Assembly: GCA_950097015.1 (NCBI GenBank)
Contig: CATNEN010000024.1
Span: 5,656,001-5,720,000, forward strand
Origin: Macrostomum hystrix
Taxonomy: Eukaryota; Platyhelminthes; Macrostomidae
Direction of reading: 5' to 3'
Length of the DNA stretch: 64,000 nucleotides
Position numbers and translations under genes: made by a program. Shown here in pieces: positions 1 through 11,000 of this stretch (its first letter is position 1; every line of letters begins with the position of its first letter). Below the pieces are notes generated by a model that saw nothing but the letters and a program-made list of their open reading frames with translations, did not search any database and had not been told where the DNA came from.

Positions 1-175
1 CCAGTCTCTCGGTTGGTCATGACCCTCCCTCCCCAGTCTCTCGGTTGGTCATGACCCTCCCTCCCCAGTCTCTCGGTTGGTCATGACCCTCCCTCCCCAG
101 TCTCTCGGTTGGTCATGACCCTCCATCCCCAGTCTCTCGGTTGGTCATGACCCCGATCCCTCCCCAGTCTCCCCT
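1..175. repeat. Minisatellite, about 32 bp unit, cut by window edge
   Basis: About five head-to-tail copies of a 32 bp unit beginning CCAGTCTCTCGGTTGGTCAT. The array enters from the left edge and its last copies are degenerate. Confidence 0.9.
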
Positions 176-799
176 TCTGGGTCATAACCCAGAATGGTCA
201 TAACCCATATTTTTTCTCTTCGCAATATCTGGTGTATAAATATTGTAACTACAATATACGAGTAGAAATAAAAAGGAGAAATTTGCAGCAATGTTTCTTT
301 GCACTCTGTTCTGGAAAACACTCACTCGTATACAAAATCTTGCAAAACTATATTATAGCTACGACTTGTACATAAAATAAAAATCTCGGCTAACAGTCAA
401 GTGTGCAATTTTTCTACACAATATATTTTACCATTCTGCACCCGATAAAATCAGGCCAGAGTCTGTATAACTAAAATTCACGACGGCATTGTCTGAAATC
501 TGTGCCGCGACATTTGTGAACTTTCTCAAATGTCATATTTTAGGCTTGATGTGTGGGAAAATCTGTTTTTTTTAATTAATTATTTCTATTGGAAACTGCA
601 GAGAAGACAGATATCACACTGTTGCCGTAGCGGACGAACAATGTAGCTGGCCCTCAAAATATCATTTGATATCATTCGTGCTATAGTGACATAAAGCCAT
701 GTCAAAGTGGCATTTGTAGCAAAGTGGCAGTTGAGTCAAGTGGCGTTTGTTGCAAAGTGGCAGTGTCAAAGTGGGATACTCCATCGAAAAAATAGCAGA
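176..799. other. AT-rich unique sequence upstream of Wnt
   Basis: No coding frame with splice sites or homology is visible here. The stretch is AT-rich and ends in short GTGGCA-containing copies around 700-770 that lead into the next array. Confidence 0.5.
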
Positions 800-1281
800 C
801 TGTCTTGTCAGAGTGGCAGAGACTGCACAGTCAGAGGAGCAGAGACTGCACAGTCAGAGTGGCAGAGACTGCACAGTCAGAGTGGCAGAGACTGCACAGT
901 CAGAATGGCAGAGACTGCACAGTCAGAATGGCAGAGACTGCACAGTCAGAATGGCAGAGACTGCACAGTCAGAATGGCAGAGACTGCACAGTCAGAGGGG
1001 CAGAGACTGCACAGTCAGAGGGGCAGAGACTGCACAGTCAGAGGGGCAGAGACTGCACAGTCAGAGGGGCAGAGACTGCACAGTCAGAGGGGCAGAGACT
1101 GCACAGTCAGAGGGGCAGAGACTGCACAGCCAGAGGGGCAGAGACTGCACAGTCAGAGGGGCAGAGACTGCACAGTCAGAGGGGCAGAGACTGCACAGTC
1201 AGAGGGGCAGAGACTGCACAGTCAGAGGGGCAGAGACTGCACAGTCAGAGGGGCAGAGACTGCACAGCCAGAGGGGCAGAG
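800..1281. repeat. Minisatellite, 23 bp unit
   Basis: About 21 copies of a 23 bp unit with core GCAGAGACTGCACAGTCAGA. The unit length is not a multiple of three and lacks stops, so all three + frames stay open for about 200 codons. These frames are artefacts of the repeat. Confidence 0.95.
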
Positions 1282-1958
1282 ACTCTGCGAAGAAAGCAGC
1301 AGCAAAAGGTATTTTTGCAAAACAAGAAAATAAGTGTAGACTGGCGAGCATTAGGCAGCAATGAAACATAAAAGTAGCGGCATCTACTGGCGGCGGAGGC
1401 TGGCGTGAAATCAAACGGGAAATTTATGACGATTTCGGCACCGCCCACAGTTGTAAACCCCACGCTCTCTTGCATACAGTCTGATGGTATTCGCTTTATA
1501 GTTGAAGCTTTTGGCAGTAAAAAATATGGCCTATTAGAAAGCATATAGGAGCATTTGCGACGTCAAAAAGCCAGACCGCAAGGAGCCCCTCCTGACTCCG
1601 AAACAACCTGCGATCATAAAACATCCCGGCCACCACCGTGTCACCCACCTCTGCAGATTCCAGATATGCGATAGTTCTAGCAGTGTTTTTGGCTGACCCA
1701 ACCAGTGCCACACACAGTGAACTGCAAGCATTGGTTGGCTGAAATTCGAGAAGATAAATACTGAGAAATATACTTCCAATAGGCGCTTCTTGTTTCTTTG
1801 CAATGTGACTAAATAAAACTGAGATTACTGCCACTTTTCTAAGACAGCTATTTCAGCTTGTTTGCCTAGGAAAAGGAAAAGAACTGATTTGAAAAAAATC
1901 AGTGAGACATCGTTCCACCTGACAATTTAAAATTAACGGGCGCAAGGCACCCCAACAC
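1282..1958. other. Wnt upstream / 5' flank
   Basis: This is unique sequence with no supported coding exon. An in-frame TGA at 1920-1922 closes the Wnt frame upstream of its ATG. No convincing TATA box is seen. Confidence 0.4.
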
Positions 1959-4517
1959 ATGTGGTGTCCGCTGCAGCCACTGCCGCAGCCACCACAGCTG
2001 ACGCTGCTGCTGCTACTGCTGTTGTCTGCGAGCTGTTGGGACTCCTGTTCGGCAATAAAATGGCTGTGAGTAAATAATGACAACTGTTTTTCCTCCTTTA
2101 AAGTTTTGAGAGGCTGTTGGGTGAGAGGCTGTTGGGTGAGAGGCTGTTGGGTGAGAGGCTGTAGGGTGAGAGGCTGTAGGGTGAGAGGCTGTAGGGTGAG
2201 AGGCTGAAGGGTGAGAGGCTGTAGGGTGAGAGGCTGAAGGGTGAGAGGCTGTAGGGTGAGAGGCTGAAGGGTGAGAGGCTGAAGGGTGAGAGGCTGTAGG
2301 GTGAGAGACTGTAGGGTGAGAGGCTGAAGGGTCAGAGGCTGTTGGGTAAGAGGCTGTTGGGTGAGAGGCTGTTGGGTGAGAGGCTGTAGGGTGAGAGGCT
2401 GTTGGGTGAGAGGCTGTTGGGTGAGAGGCTGAAGGGTGAGAGGCTGTAGGGTGAGAGGCTGTAGGGTGAGAGGCTGTAGGGTGAGAGGCTGAAGGGTGAG
2501 AGGCTGTAGGGTGAGAGGCTGTAGGGTGAGAGGCTGTAGGGTGAGAGGCTGAAGGGTGAGGCAATGTAGGGTGAGAGGCTGTAGGGTGAGAGACTGTAGG
2601 GTGAGAGGCTGAAGGGTGAGAGGCTGTTGGGTAAGAGGCTGTTGGGTGAGAGGCTGTTGGGTGAGAGGCTGTAGGGTGAGAGGCTGTTGGGTGAGAGGCT
2701 GTTGGGTGAGAGGCTGAAGGGTGAGAGGCTGTAGGGTGAGAGGCTGTAGGGTGAGAGGCTGTAGGGTGAGAGGCTGTTGGGTGAGAGGCTGTAGGGTGAG
2801 GCTGTAGGGTGAGAGGCTGTAGGGTGAGAGGCTGAAGGGTGAGAGGCTGTAGGGTGAGAGGCTGAAGGGTGAGAGGCTGTAGGGTGAGAGGCTGAAGGGT
2901 GAGAGGCTGAAGGGTGAGAGGCTGTAGGGTGAGAGACTGTAGGGTGAGAGGCTGAAGGGTCAGAGGCTGTTGGGTAAGAGGCTGTTGGGTGAGAGGCTGT
3001 TGGGTGAGAGGCTGTAGGGTGAGAGGCTGTTGGGTGAGAGGCTGTTGGGTGAGAGGCTGAAGGGTGAGAGGCTGTAGGGTGAGAGGCTGTAGGGTGAGAG
3101 GCTGTAGGGTGAGAGGCTGAAGGGTGAGAGGCTGTAGGGTGAGAGGCTGTAGGGTGAGAGGCTGTAGGGTGAGAGGCTGAAGGGTGAGGCAATGTAGGGT
3201 GAGAGGCTGTAGGGTGAGAGACTGTAGGGTGAGAGGCTGAAGGGTGAGAGGCTGTTGGGTAAGAGGCTGTTGGGTGAGAGGCTGTTGGGTGAGAGGCTGT
3301 AGGGTGAGAGGCTGTTGGGTGAGAGGCTGTTGGGTGAGAGGCTGAAGGGTGAGAGGCTGTAGGGTGAGAGGCTGTAGGGTGAGAGGCTGTAGGGTGAGAG
3401 GCTGTTGGGTGAGAGGCTGTAGGGTGAGGCTGTAGGGTGAGAGGCTGTAGGGTGAGAGGCTGAAGGGTGAGGCAATGTAGTGTGAGAGGCTGTAGGGTGA
3501 GAGGCTGTTGGGTGAGAGGCTGCAGTGTGAGATACGGCAGGGTGAGATACTGAAGGGTGAGACAATGAAGGGTGAGGCAATGAAGGGTGAGACTCTGAAA
3601 TGGGAGAAGGGTGGAAACAAGCGTTAGAGCCCCCTGCAGAAGAAGGTGCATCGGGATGTTCAGTGTGACCAGCCGCCGCTGCCCGCTCTCGCAGAGGATT
3701 GTCCAAGTTTGAAGCACTGAGCGATGGCGCCTCCCTGACAGACTTTTGCAACGCGATGCAGCGGCAGTCCATATTCGACTCACGGCAGAGCAGGCTCTGT
3801 AAGAATTCGTCTTCTCGAGCGGACAACGCTGCGATCGTGTCCGCCCTCATCGATGCCTCAAAGCAGACTTTGGCACTGTGCCAGCATCAGTTACGGGGCT
3901 TCAGATGGAACTGCGGAGTGCTGGAGCACGTGCCGCAGCTGGCGCCAGAGCTGAGGACCCGTGAGTTGGTTTCCGCTGTGCCCAATCGCACCAGTCTGTT
4001 GGTTTCCGCTGTCCCCAATCACACCAGTCTGTTGGTTTCCGCTGTCCCCAATCACACCAGTCTGTTGGTTTCCGCTGTCCCCAATCACACCAGTCTGTTG
4101 GTTTCCGCTGTCCCCAATCACACCAGTCTGTTGGTTTCCGCTGTCCCCAATCGCACCAGTCTGTTGGTTTCCGCTGTCTCCATTCACACCAGTCTGTTGG
4201 TTTCCACTGTCTCCATTCACACCAGTCTGTTGGTTTCCGCTGTATTCACCCACACCAGTCTGTTGGTTTCCGCTGTCTCCACTCACACAGTGACTGCAGA
4301 GCAGGCTCTGGTGCACGCTTTGTCTGGCTTCGTGTTGGCCACGAGCCTTGCCAACGATTGCGCCCGTGGTGCCATCGCGGACTGCCCGTGCGGCGCTGAG
4401 CCCACCTGGCTGCGGGATAAATGGCCAGGTGTACCATTCAGCTTGGAGGCCTGCCACACCAATCTGCAGATGGGCCAACGGCTGGCTCGCCAGTTTCTTA
4501 TCGGAGGCGGCAGAGGC

Positions 4518-4556
<39 letters not shown>

Positions 4557-7500
4557 AGAGGCGGCGGCGGCGGCAGCGGCGGCGTCAGCAACGGCGGCGA
4601 CAGACGACAGCGGCGTCGTCGGCCACGACCCCGCCAATCCGGGGCCAGCGACGCCTCCTCGGGCCAGATCTACAGGAAATTTGCGCGCAAGGTGAATCGG
4701 CACAATTACCGGGTTGGCATCAAGGCCACGAAGCACAGCGAGGCTGTGCGCTGCAAATGCCACGGCACCAGTGCCTCCTGCACAATCCGCACCTGTCACA
4801 AGGTGCTGCACCAGCGCGGCCTTCAGATGCGGCCAACGGATTATGTGCGACGAACTGAAAAGGATCCGATCGATTTGCTAATCAACATGTATGATAAGGT
4901 GAGCTGCGGCATCTGACAGATTAGATTGACGGCTGGGAAGAGCAACTAACCCTGCTAGACAATGGCTAAGATGCTTATTCTGCTTAAGAGGCACACCTGC
5001 TAGATAAGAGGTACACCTGCTAGATAAGAGGTACACCTGCTAGATAAGAGGCACACCTGCTAGATAAGATGCACACCTTCAAGATAAGATGCACACCTGC
5101 TAGATAATAGGCACACCTGCTAGATAAGATTCCGACCAGATAGATAAGAGGCATATCGTCTAGATGAGGTTCACACCTGCTAGATGAGGTTCACACCTGC
5201 TAGATGAGATTCACACCTGCTAGATGAGGTTCACACCCGCTAGATGAGGTTCACACCTGCCAGATGAGGTTCACACCTGCTAGATGAGGTTCACACCTGC
5301 TAGATGAGGTTCACACCTGCTAGATGAGGTTCACACCTGCTAGATGAGGTTCACACCTGTTGGACAATATGTATACTTGCTAGACAAAGTGTTCATATCA
5401 GAAAATCCATCACACTTGCTAGATAGGGCATGAATATATTAGCTATGCAATAATAGTTAGGCTAAATTCGTTATTGAACTCAAGCAAAACCTGCGGCGAA
5501 CCATATTCGACGAGCGAGGCTATCAGGGCTACGAGGAGCGCTGTACAGAGGCCGACCGGAACGCTGCCAACAACCCTCTGAATGCCAAGCAGCGCTGCGA
5601 GTTCTACAGAATTGTCAAAGGCCTGCCCAGCTCTGACGTGCTGCTGTTCAAGGAGCACTCACTCGACTACTGCTCACTGAGGGAGGGCCTCTACCCGGGA
5701 ACTACCGACAGGTGCGTCCAGCGCATCTCCTTTCCGTGTCTTTCTTGTCTGCTCTTCCTTGTCTCCTCTTCCTTGTCTCCTCTTCCTTGTCTCCTCTTCC
5801 TTGTCTACTCTTCCGTGTCTGCTCTTTCTTGTCTCCTCTTCCTTGTCTGCTCTTCCTTGTCTGCTCTTCCTTGTCTGCTCTTCCTTGTCTGCTCTTCCTT
5901 GTCTGCTCTTCCTTGTCTGCTCTTCCTTGTCTGCTCTTCCTTGTCTGCTCTTCCTTGTCTGCTCTTCCTTGTCTCCTCTTCCTTGTCTCCTCTTCCTTGT
6001 CTCCTCTTCCTTGTCTCCTCTTCCTTGTCTGCTCTTCCTTGTCTGCTCTTCCTTGTCTGCTCTTCCTTGTCTGCTCTTCCTTGTCTGCTCTTCCTTGTCT
6101 GCTCTTCCTTGTCTGCTCTTCCTTGTCTGCTCTTCCTTGTCTGCTCTTCCTTGTCTCCTCTTCCTTGTCTCCTCTTCCTTGTCTCCTCTTCCTTGTCTCC
6201 TCTTCCTTGTCTCCTCTTCCTTGTCTGCTCTTCCTTGTCTGCTCTTCCTTGTCTCCTTTTCCTTGTCTCCTCTTCCTTGTCTCCTTTTCCTTGTCTCCTC
6301 TTTCTTGTCTTCCTGTCTCATCTTCTTGTCTTTTCTTCCTTGTCTCTTTGTCTCCTCTTTATTTTATTTTTGTCTTTCTTGCATAATAATGCAAGAATTG
6401 CAGCAAACAAGCTCGGCGTCTCTCTCTCTCTCCCTCTCGCTCTCTCATCTCGGTGTCATTAATCAACGGTCACGCTGTAGTCCGAGTCGGCAGTGCTGTT
6501 CGTTGCAGTTTTCTCTTCGAAGATTCATTTAATATTCCTTCGTCTAGTTTTTGTCTGGTCGTTCAGGTGCTTTTCCACCGGGCCAGCCGCTGAACTCGAT
6601 CGCATTCGACAAATTTATGACCGCCGTTTCCTATTACTCGCTTAGCCTAATCAAATTGCGAATTCCGAATCTCCCAGACATTGCCTATTCAAGCATAAGC
6701 ACATACGAGAATACACATTATATTTGGAATATTGTGAAGCGCAAAAAATATTGGCCCTAGCAGAAGTTGGGCAATTCCCGGGGCCGGAAAGACTAGTTAA
6801 ATTCTAGGAAAAGCGGGCGGCGAGGGTACAGGCGGGATGGGTAGGCCGCGATTCCATGATTGATTGTCAGGCTATGGCCTGTCCAATGCCGGATCAGCCA
6901 CCGTCTCGCATACTTTCCTTATCAGACTTGAAATATCTGCGCTACTCCATTGCGGCGTCCAAGCGGCCCTTCAAAACCCACTTAGAAAACAATTCCAGGT
7001 GGCCTGAAAATGAGACACCCGGTCATTGGGGATCATCGTGAGACTGAGCGACAGTTTGAACTAGCCTCCGATCCAATCGGCTCCCGCGTCCGCCCATCAT
7101 CCGCCCCTCATCCGCCATCCCATCGAATCTAATCCATTCTTGCATACGCCACTGATCCGCCCCTGACTCATCATCATCCGCCCCTGAATTACCCTTATCC
7201 GCAAATCAGCCGCCCCCTGTCTCACTATCATCCGCCCCTCATCCGACCCTCATCCGACCCTCATCCGACCCTCATCCGCCCCTTATCCACACTTGTCTCA
7301 CCATCATCCGCCCCTCATCCGACCCTCATCCGACCCTCATCCGACCCTCATCCGACCCTCATCCGCCCCTTATCCACACTTGTCTCACCATCATCCGCCC
7401 CTCATCCGACCCTCATCCGACCCTCATCCGACCCTCATCCGACCCTCATCCGCCCCTTATCCACACTTGTCTCACCATCATCCGCCCCTCATCCGACCCT

Positions 7501-8083
7501 CATCCGACCCTCATCCGACCCTCATCCGACCCTCATCCGCCCCTTATCCACACTTGTCTCACCATCATCCGCCCCTCATCCGACCCTCATCCGACCCTCA
7601 TCCGACCCTCATCCGACCCTCATCCGCCCCTTATCCACACTTGTCTCACCATCATCCGCCCCTCATCCGACCCTCATCCGCCCCTCATCCGACCCTCATC
7701 CGACCCTCATCCGACCCTCATCCGACCCTCATCCGCCCCTTATCCACACTTGTCTCACCATCATCCGCCCCTTATCCACACTTGTCTCACCATCATCCGC
7801 CCCTTATCCACACTTGTCTCACCATCATCCGCCCCTCACCCCGCACAGGGAGTGCCTGCCAGACGGCAGCCCGGAGGCGAAGCGGATCCTGTCCAGCGAC
7901 TCTGGCGATCGCCGGCGCGAAATCCTCTGCAGCGTGATGTGCTGCGGCCGGCCCTACAGAAACCTGACCGTGGTTTACCCCGGCAGCCATCGCGACTGCA
8001 AGGCCAAGTCCTGCCGGCTGCTGCAGAACCCCTTCCGGGTTGAGTGCCAGCCGTGCAGCGTGGCCAAGTCCCTGTGCAGCTGA
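1959..8083 (+). CDS. Wnt11-like secreted ligand, five exons
   Basis: Exons 1959-2065, 3695-3960, 4291-4898, 5461-5711 and 7849-8083 join in phase to 488 aa. Wnt proteins are secreted, palmitoleoylated ligands for Frizzled. Exon 1 gives a signal peptide with seven consecutive Leu (16-22). The exon 1/2 join creates KWLGLSK (34-40), matching the WNT11 hallmark KWLALSK. Further Wnt marks are RWNC, TAEQALVHA (WNT11: TRESAFVYA), CKCHGTSASC at 279-288 with acyl-acceptor Ser about 285, the TIRTC stretch (WNT11: SIRTC), YDKA at the exon 3/4 join, TTDREC and CCGRPY. Oddities are a Gly/Arg-rich insertion (about 196-240), no recognisable WGGC motif and a C-terminus without HWCC. Subfamily assignment rests mainly on the N-terminal motif. 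The exon 4 acceptor (TTAG at 5457-5460) is weak and was chosen because it restores YDKAKFV. Confidence 0.88.
2108..3600. repeat. Minisatellite, 15 bp unit, in Wnt intron 1
   Basis: About 95-100 copies of GAGAGGCTGTAGGGT with T/A and A/T variants fill most of intron 1 (2066-3694). Rare variants (GTCAGAGG at 2331 and 2959; GGCAATG at about 2560 and 3188) recur 628 bp apart, so a 628 bp block is duplicated. The 15 bp period opens long - strand frames, which are artefacts. Confidence 0.95.
3961..4290. repeat. Wnt intron 2: ten 33 bp units, no stop
   Basis: The interval from the GTGAGT donor to the ACACAG acceptor is exactly 330 nt and consists of ten copies of a 33 bp unit (core GTTGGTTTCCGCTGTCCCCA). 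The Wnt frame reads through without a stop, so retention would insert 110 residues made of an 11-aa repeat around SAVPNHTSLLV. Splicing is the default model because the flanking sequence then aligns as a Wnt. Confidence 0.85.
4504..4600. repeat. GGC trinucleotide tract inside Wnt exon 3
   Basis: A near-pure GGC run encodes poly-Gly interrupted by Arg and Ser. It lies between the conserved ARQFL segment and the conserved NRHNYRVGIKA segment, a linker that is variable in Wnts. Confidence 0.9.
4985..5395. repeat. Minisatellite, 20 bp unit, in Wnt intron 3
   Basis: About 20 copies of GCTAGATGAGGTTCACACCT. Early copies read GATAAGAGG(C/T)ACACCT, so the variant composition is polarised along the array. 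Confidence 0.95.
5745..6345. repeat. Minisatellite, 14 bp pyrimidine-rich unit, in Wnt intron 4
   Basis: About 42 copies of TTCCTTGTCTGCTC (G/C variant at one position) start just after the 5711/5712 donor. Frames stay open in several registers. They are not genes. Confidence 0.95.
6346..7080. other. Unique part of Wnt intron 4
   Basis: This sequence lies between the 14 bp and 11/87 bp arrays. It includes a short CT microsatellite (about 6419-6445). No exon or RNA gene is recognised. Confidence 0.4.
7200..7845. repeat. Minisatellite with 11 bp unit and 87 bp higher-order period
   Basis: CATCCGACCCT units are grouped into 87 bp blocks. Each block is marked by TTATCCACACTTGTCTCACC, starting at 7283, 7370 and 7457, with shorter blocks near the end. 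The array ends only a few bases before the last Wnt acceptor (7848). Confidence 0.92.
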
Positions 8084-8397
8084 GGCAATGCCAGACTCAA
8101 GCATTGAAAGCGTGTATTATTTAGTCAAGCTGTGCAAGTTTTCGTGCAACCTGAGAGTTTTATTGTGGAGCTATTTTTTCAAGTTTGCCCGCCTTACCTC
8201 ATCTGCTGTCATCTGTCTGGCCTAATTCAAGAAACAATTGATTAACCTAATTCACTTACGTTATAATTATATTTTAAACAACTAACCCAAGGTGCGACAA
8301 TTGCAGATTCAATACTTATGTGGTGCACTGCATGTTCTAAGCAATTAGTTTAATCCAAGATCTCCAGTTTCGTGCAGATAAATTAGATGAAATCCGG
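8084..8397 (+). other. Wnt 3' UTR / flank
   Basis: AT-rich sequence after the Wnt stop. No AATAAA was found close to the stop, so the cleavage site is undefined. Confidence 0.35.
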
Positions 8398-8823
8398 GGG
8401 TCAAGACCCGTCAGCCATTCAGCAAACTCCCGCCTTCTCGCAAACGTCTGCAGGCTGTTGCGTACCGTTGGAATATCTGCGTCTCTTCAATGCAACGTCA
8501 ACAGAGGGTTTCTCTTGATTTCATTGAGTAGCAGTTGGACCTGATGCTCAAGCAACTTGCTCTGGCGATTCCACCTCTTCGCAGACGACTTCTTCTGCCA
8601 GTGGTTTCAACGCGCAGATGGCAGATGGTAAACCGTATTTTCGTTAACATTCAGCAACCTTGCAATGTCCTTTGGGTGTTCACCTCTGTCGAGCGCTTCA
8701 ATCACCAGCCTATGGTGCTCGTTCGAGAGTCTAGCATATGGTCCACGATTCTGTTGCTGATCTGGCTCTTCCGCAGCAGTTGCAAATGAGGAATTGCTTC
8801 CGTCCTCACTGACTCGTGTCAGT
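8398..8823 (-). pseudogene. Decayed transposase-like HTH remnant
   Basis: The - strand has one frame that stays coherent apart from two in-frame TGA codons. It reads a helix-turn-helix-like segment (RLVIEALDRGEHPKDIARLL followed by NVNENTVYHL). After a TGA come KRWNRQSKLLEHQVQLLLNE and IKRNPLLTL, then a second TGA and a basic tail with FARRREFAEWL. An HTH followed by an ENPxxTL-like second helical segment is typical of the DNA-binding half of Tc1/mariner or IS630-type transposases. No DDE catalytic part, terminal inverted repeats or start codon are visible. The exact family is uncertain. Confidence 0.5.
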
Positions 8824-8826
8824 CAT

Positions 8827-9098
8827 GCCTAAATTTAAATCTAAGAAGGAAACTAAGAAAACGCTATGGACCCAACTGGTGCTTCTTGGACCGAATTAAA
8901 TGCCGCTAATGAAATGGCATCCTTTTGGCCATAGACTAAAGCTGCAATATTCTAGCAGGCACATCTTGGATTAAATCATCTATATACTATACACTTTTTA
9001 TGTAACACGGTTGAGGACGCAATTGGTGGCCCATTTTTTTCTAACTAGATTTGTTTGAATCATAGAATCAATGAAACAATTAAATCATTGTTTCATTG
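8827..9098. other. Unique intergenic sequence
   Basis: AT-rich, with nothing recognisable. Confidence 0.3.
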
Positions 9099-9099
9099 A

Positions 9100-9405
9100 C
9101 AAAGACTTTGATGGAGTGACACAGACTTTGATGGAGTGACACAGACTACGATGGAGTGACACAGACCTGGATGGAGTGACACAGACAATGATGGAGTGAC
9201 ACAGACCTGGATGGAGTGACACAGACTATGATGGAGTGACACAGACTATGATGGAGTGACACAGGCCTGGATGGAGTGACACAGACTATGATGGTGTGAC
9301 ACAGACTATGATGGTGTGACACAGACTATGATGGAGGGACACAGACTATGGTGGAGTGACACAGACTATGATGGAGTGACACAGACTATGATGGAGTGAC
9401 ACAGT
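9100..9405. repeat. Minisatellite, 20 bp unit (locus 1 of 2)
   Basis: About 15 copies of GATGGAGTGACACAGACTAT, with TTTG, CCTG and TATG variants. The same unit forms a larger array at 13862-14640. Confidence 0.95.
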
Positions 9406-10502
9406 AATCTAAAAATTACATCAGATTTTAGTATCTATGGATAAAAATTAACTGCTTGTAAGACCCAATGGGTTGCAAGAAGCATTATTTTTTGTAGAAC
9501 ATTTACAGTAGAAATAGCACGGTTGTATTTCAAATACCAATTTAATTTTTTCTGTCTCGCAAAATATTCAAACAATGTCAGCTATCATTTTTTACTATTT
9601 TGGATTGATTAAATTGTGAATGATTTCAAATTTTTAAAGAGGGCTTTAAAAGTCAGTTCATCGAAAAGGCGGAATATTTTGATCCATATGGTTTCTCTGC
9701 CAGTGACTATTTTGTCTATGGCCCAACCATTTGGCCTAACCAACCTACCTAATCTTTAGTTTTTAACTAGCTCATAAAATGTCAAGTCGTTATAAAATAA
9801 GATTAAAAATCGATTTACAAATCTTCTGTGTGACAGTTTTTCGTTATAACGGTTTGCATCGTTCACCTGCTTTCGCTTGCTTTCGTCATTTACGTTGTTT
9901 CTCGTTTACCGCCTCCCTCAATACCTCACTACCCTACTGCTAGTACTGTATCACAGTCTTTTTTGTAATAATACGCTCGCCATGAAAGATAAACGCGAAT
10001 TGCATCACAATTTCTGGTCTCGATGTTCGATGCTTGTTTATTCAAAAGGTTGATGAAAACTCGAGTTAAGCGTTAAAAAAGATCCCATTTTTTTTCTATT
10101 TGTTAATCCGTGTGTCAATTATTTTTCAGAAATTTTCTAAATAATGATATTGTTTGTTTTTTTATCTTTTTTAGTGATTCCCGATGCTAACAACTTGCCA
10201 GAGGAGAAATCTGTGGCACTAAAAAAAGTTCAACCTTGCTAATAAACACTATCAAATCCTATTGACTATTTTTGCACTGTTCAATCATGTTTTAGGCGCA
10301 GTGACAACTGGAACTACTAGAAGTAGTATTGAAAATATTCTTCTGGACGAAAAATTGTTCAGCTTCTAATAAAAATGTTGCTACTTGTGTACTGTGCAAT
10401 AAAATAAATATATATTAGATTGCTGTCGAAGTAAGTAGTATAGTTTGGCATTCTTTTAGAGTACATAAGTAAAAGTACATTTTACTTAGGCAAAGTACAT
10501 AC
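9406..10502. other. AT-rich intergenic sequence
   Basis: No supported gene. AATAAA motifs occur at about 10398 but are not near any called stop codon. Confidence 0.3.
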
Positions 10503-11000
10503 TTACCATGTGAGAAATTGTGATGGGAGAGATTGTGAAGGGAGACATTGTGAAGGGAGAGATTGTGAAGGGAGAGATTGTGAAGGGAGAGATTGTGAAG
10601 GGAGAGATTGTGAAGGGAGAGATTGTGAAGGGAGAGATTGTGAAGGGAGAGATTGTGAAGGGAGAGATTGTGAAGGGAGAGATTGTGAAGGGAGAGATTG
10701 TGATGGGAGAGATTGTGAAGGGAGAGATTGTGAAGGGAGAGATTGTGAAGGGAGAGATTGTGAAGGGAGAGATTGTGAAGGGAGAGATTGTGAAGGGAGA
10801 GATTGTGAAGGGAGAGATTGTGAAGGGAGAGATTGTGAAGGGAGAGATTGTGAAGGGAGAGATTGTGAAGGGAGAGATTGTGAAGGGAGAGATTGTGAAG
10901 GGAGAGATTGTGAAGGGAGAGATTGTGAAGGGAGAGATTGTGAAGGGAGAGATTGTGATGGGAGAGATTGTGATGGGAGAGATTGTGATGGGAGATACCT
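10503..11000. repeat. Minisatellite, 15 bp unit
   Basis: About 33 very homogeneous copies of GAGATTGTGAAGGGA. Long frames on both strands are repeat artefacts. Confidence 0.95.

Noticed and set aside
2013-3850. Long - strand Ser/Pro/Leu-rich frames of up to 535 codons
   Set aside because: They are translations of the 15 bp array in Wnt intron 1. There is no start context or non-repeat domain, and they are antisense to a well-supported gene.
4300-4898. Acceptor at 4299 (CTGCAG) for Wnt exon 3
   Set aside because: Also in phase, but the upstream ACACAG acceptor gives TAEQALVHA, which aligns fully with TRESAFVYA of WNT11.
5485-5711. Later acceptor (CTCAAG) for Wnt exon 4
   Set aside because: Phase-compatible, but the acceptor at 5460 restores the Wnt-conserved YDxAxxV segment, so the longer exon is preferred.
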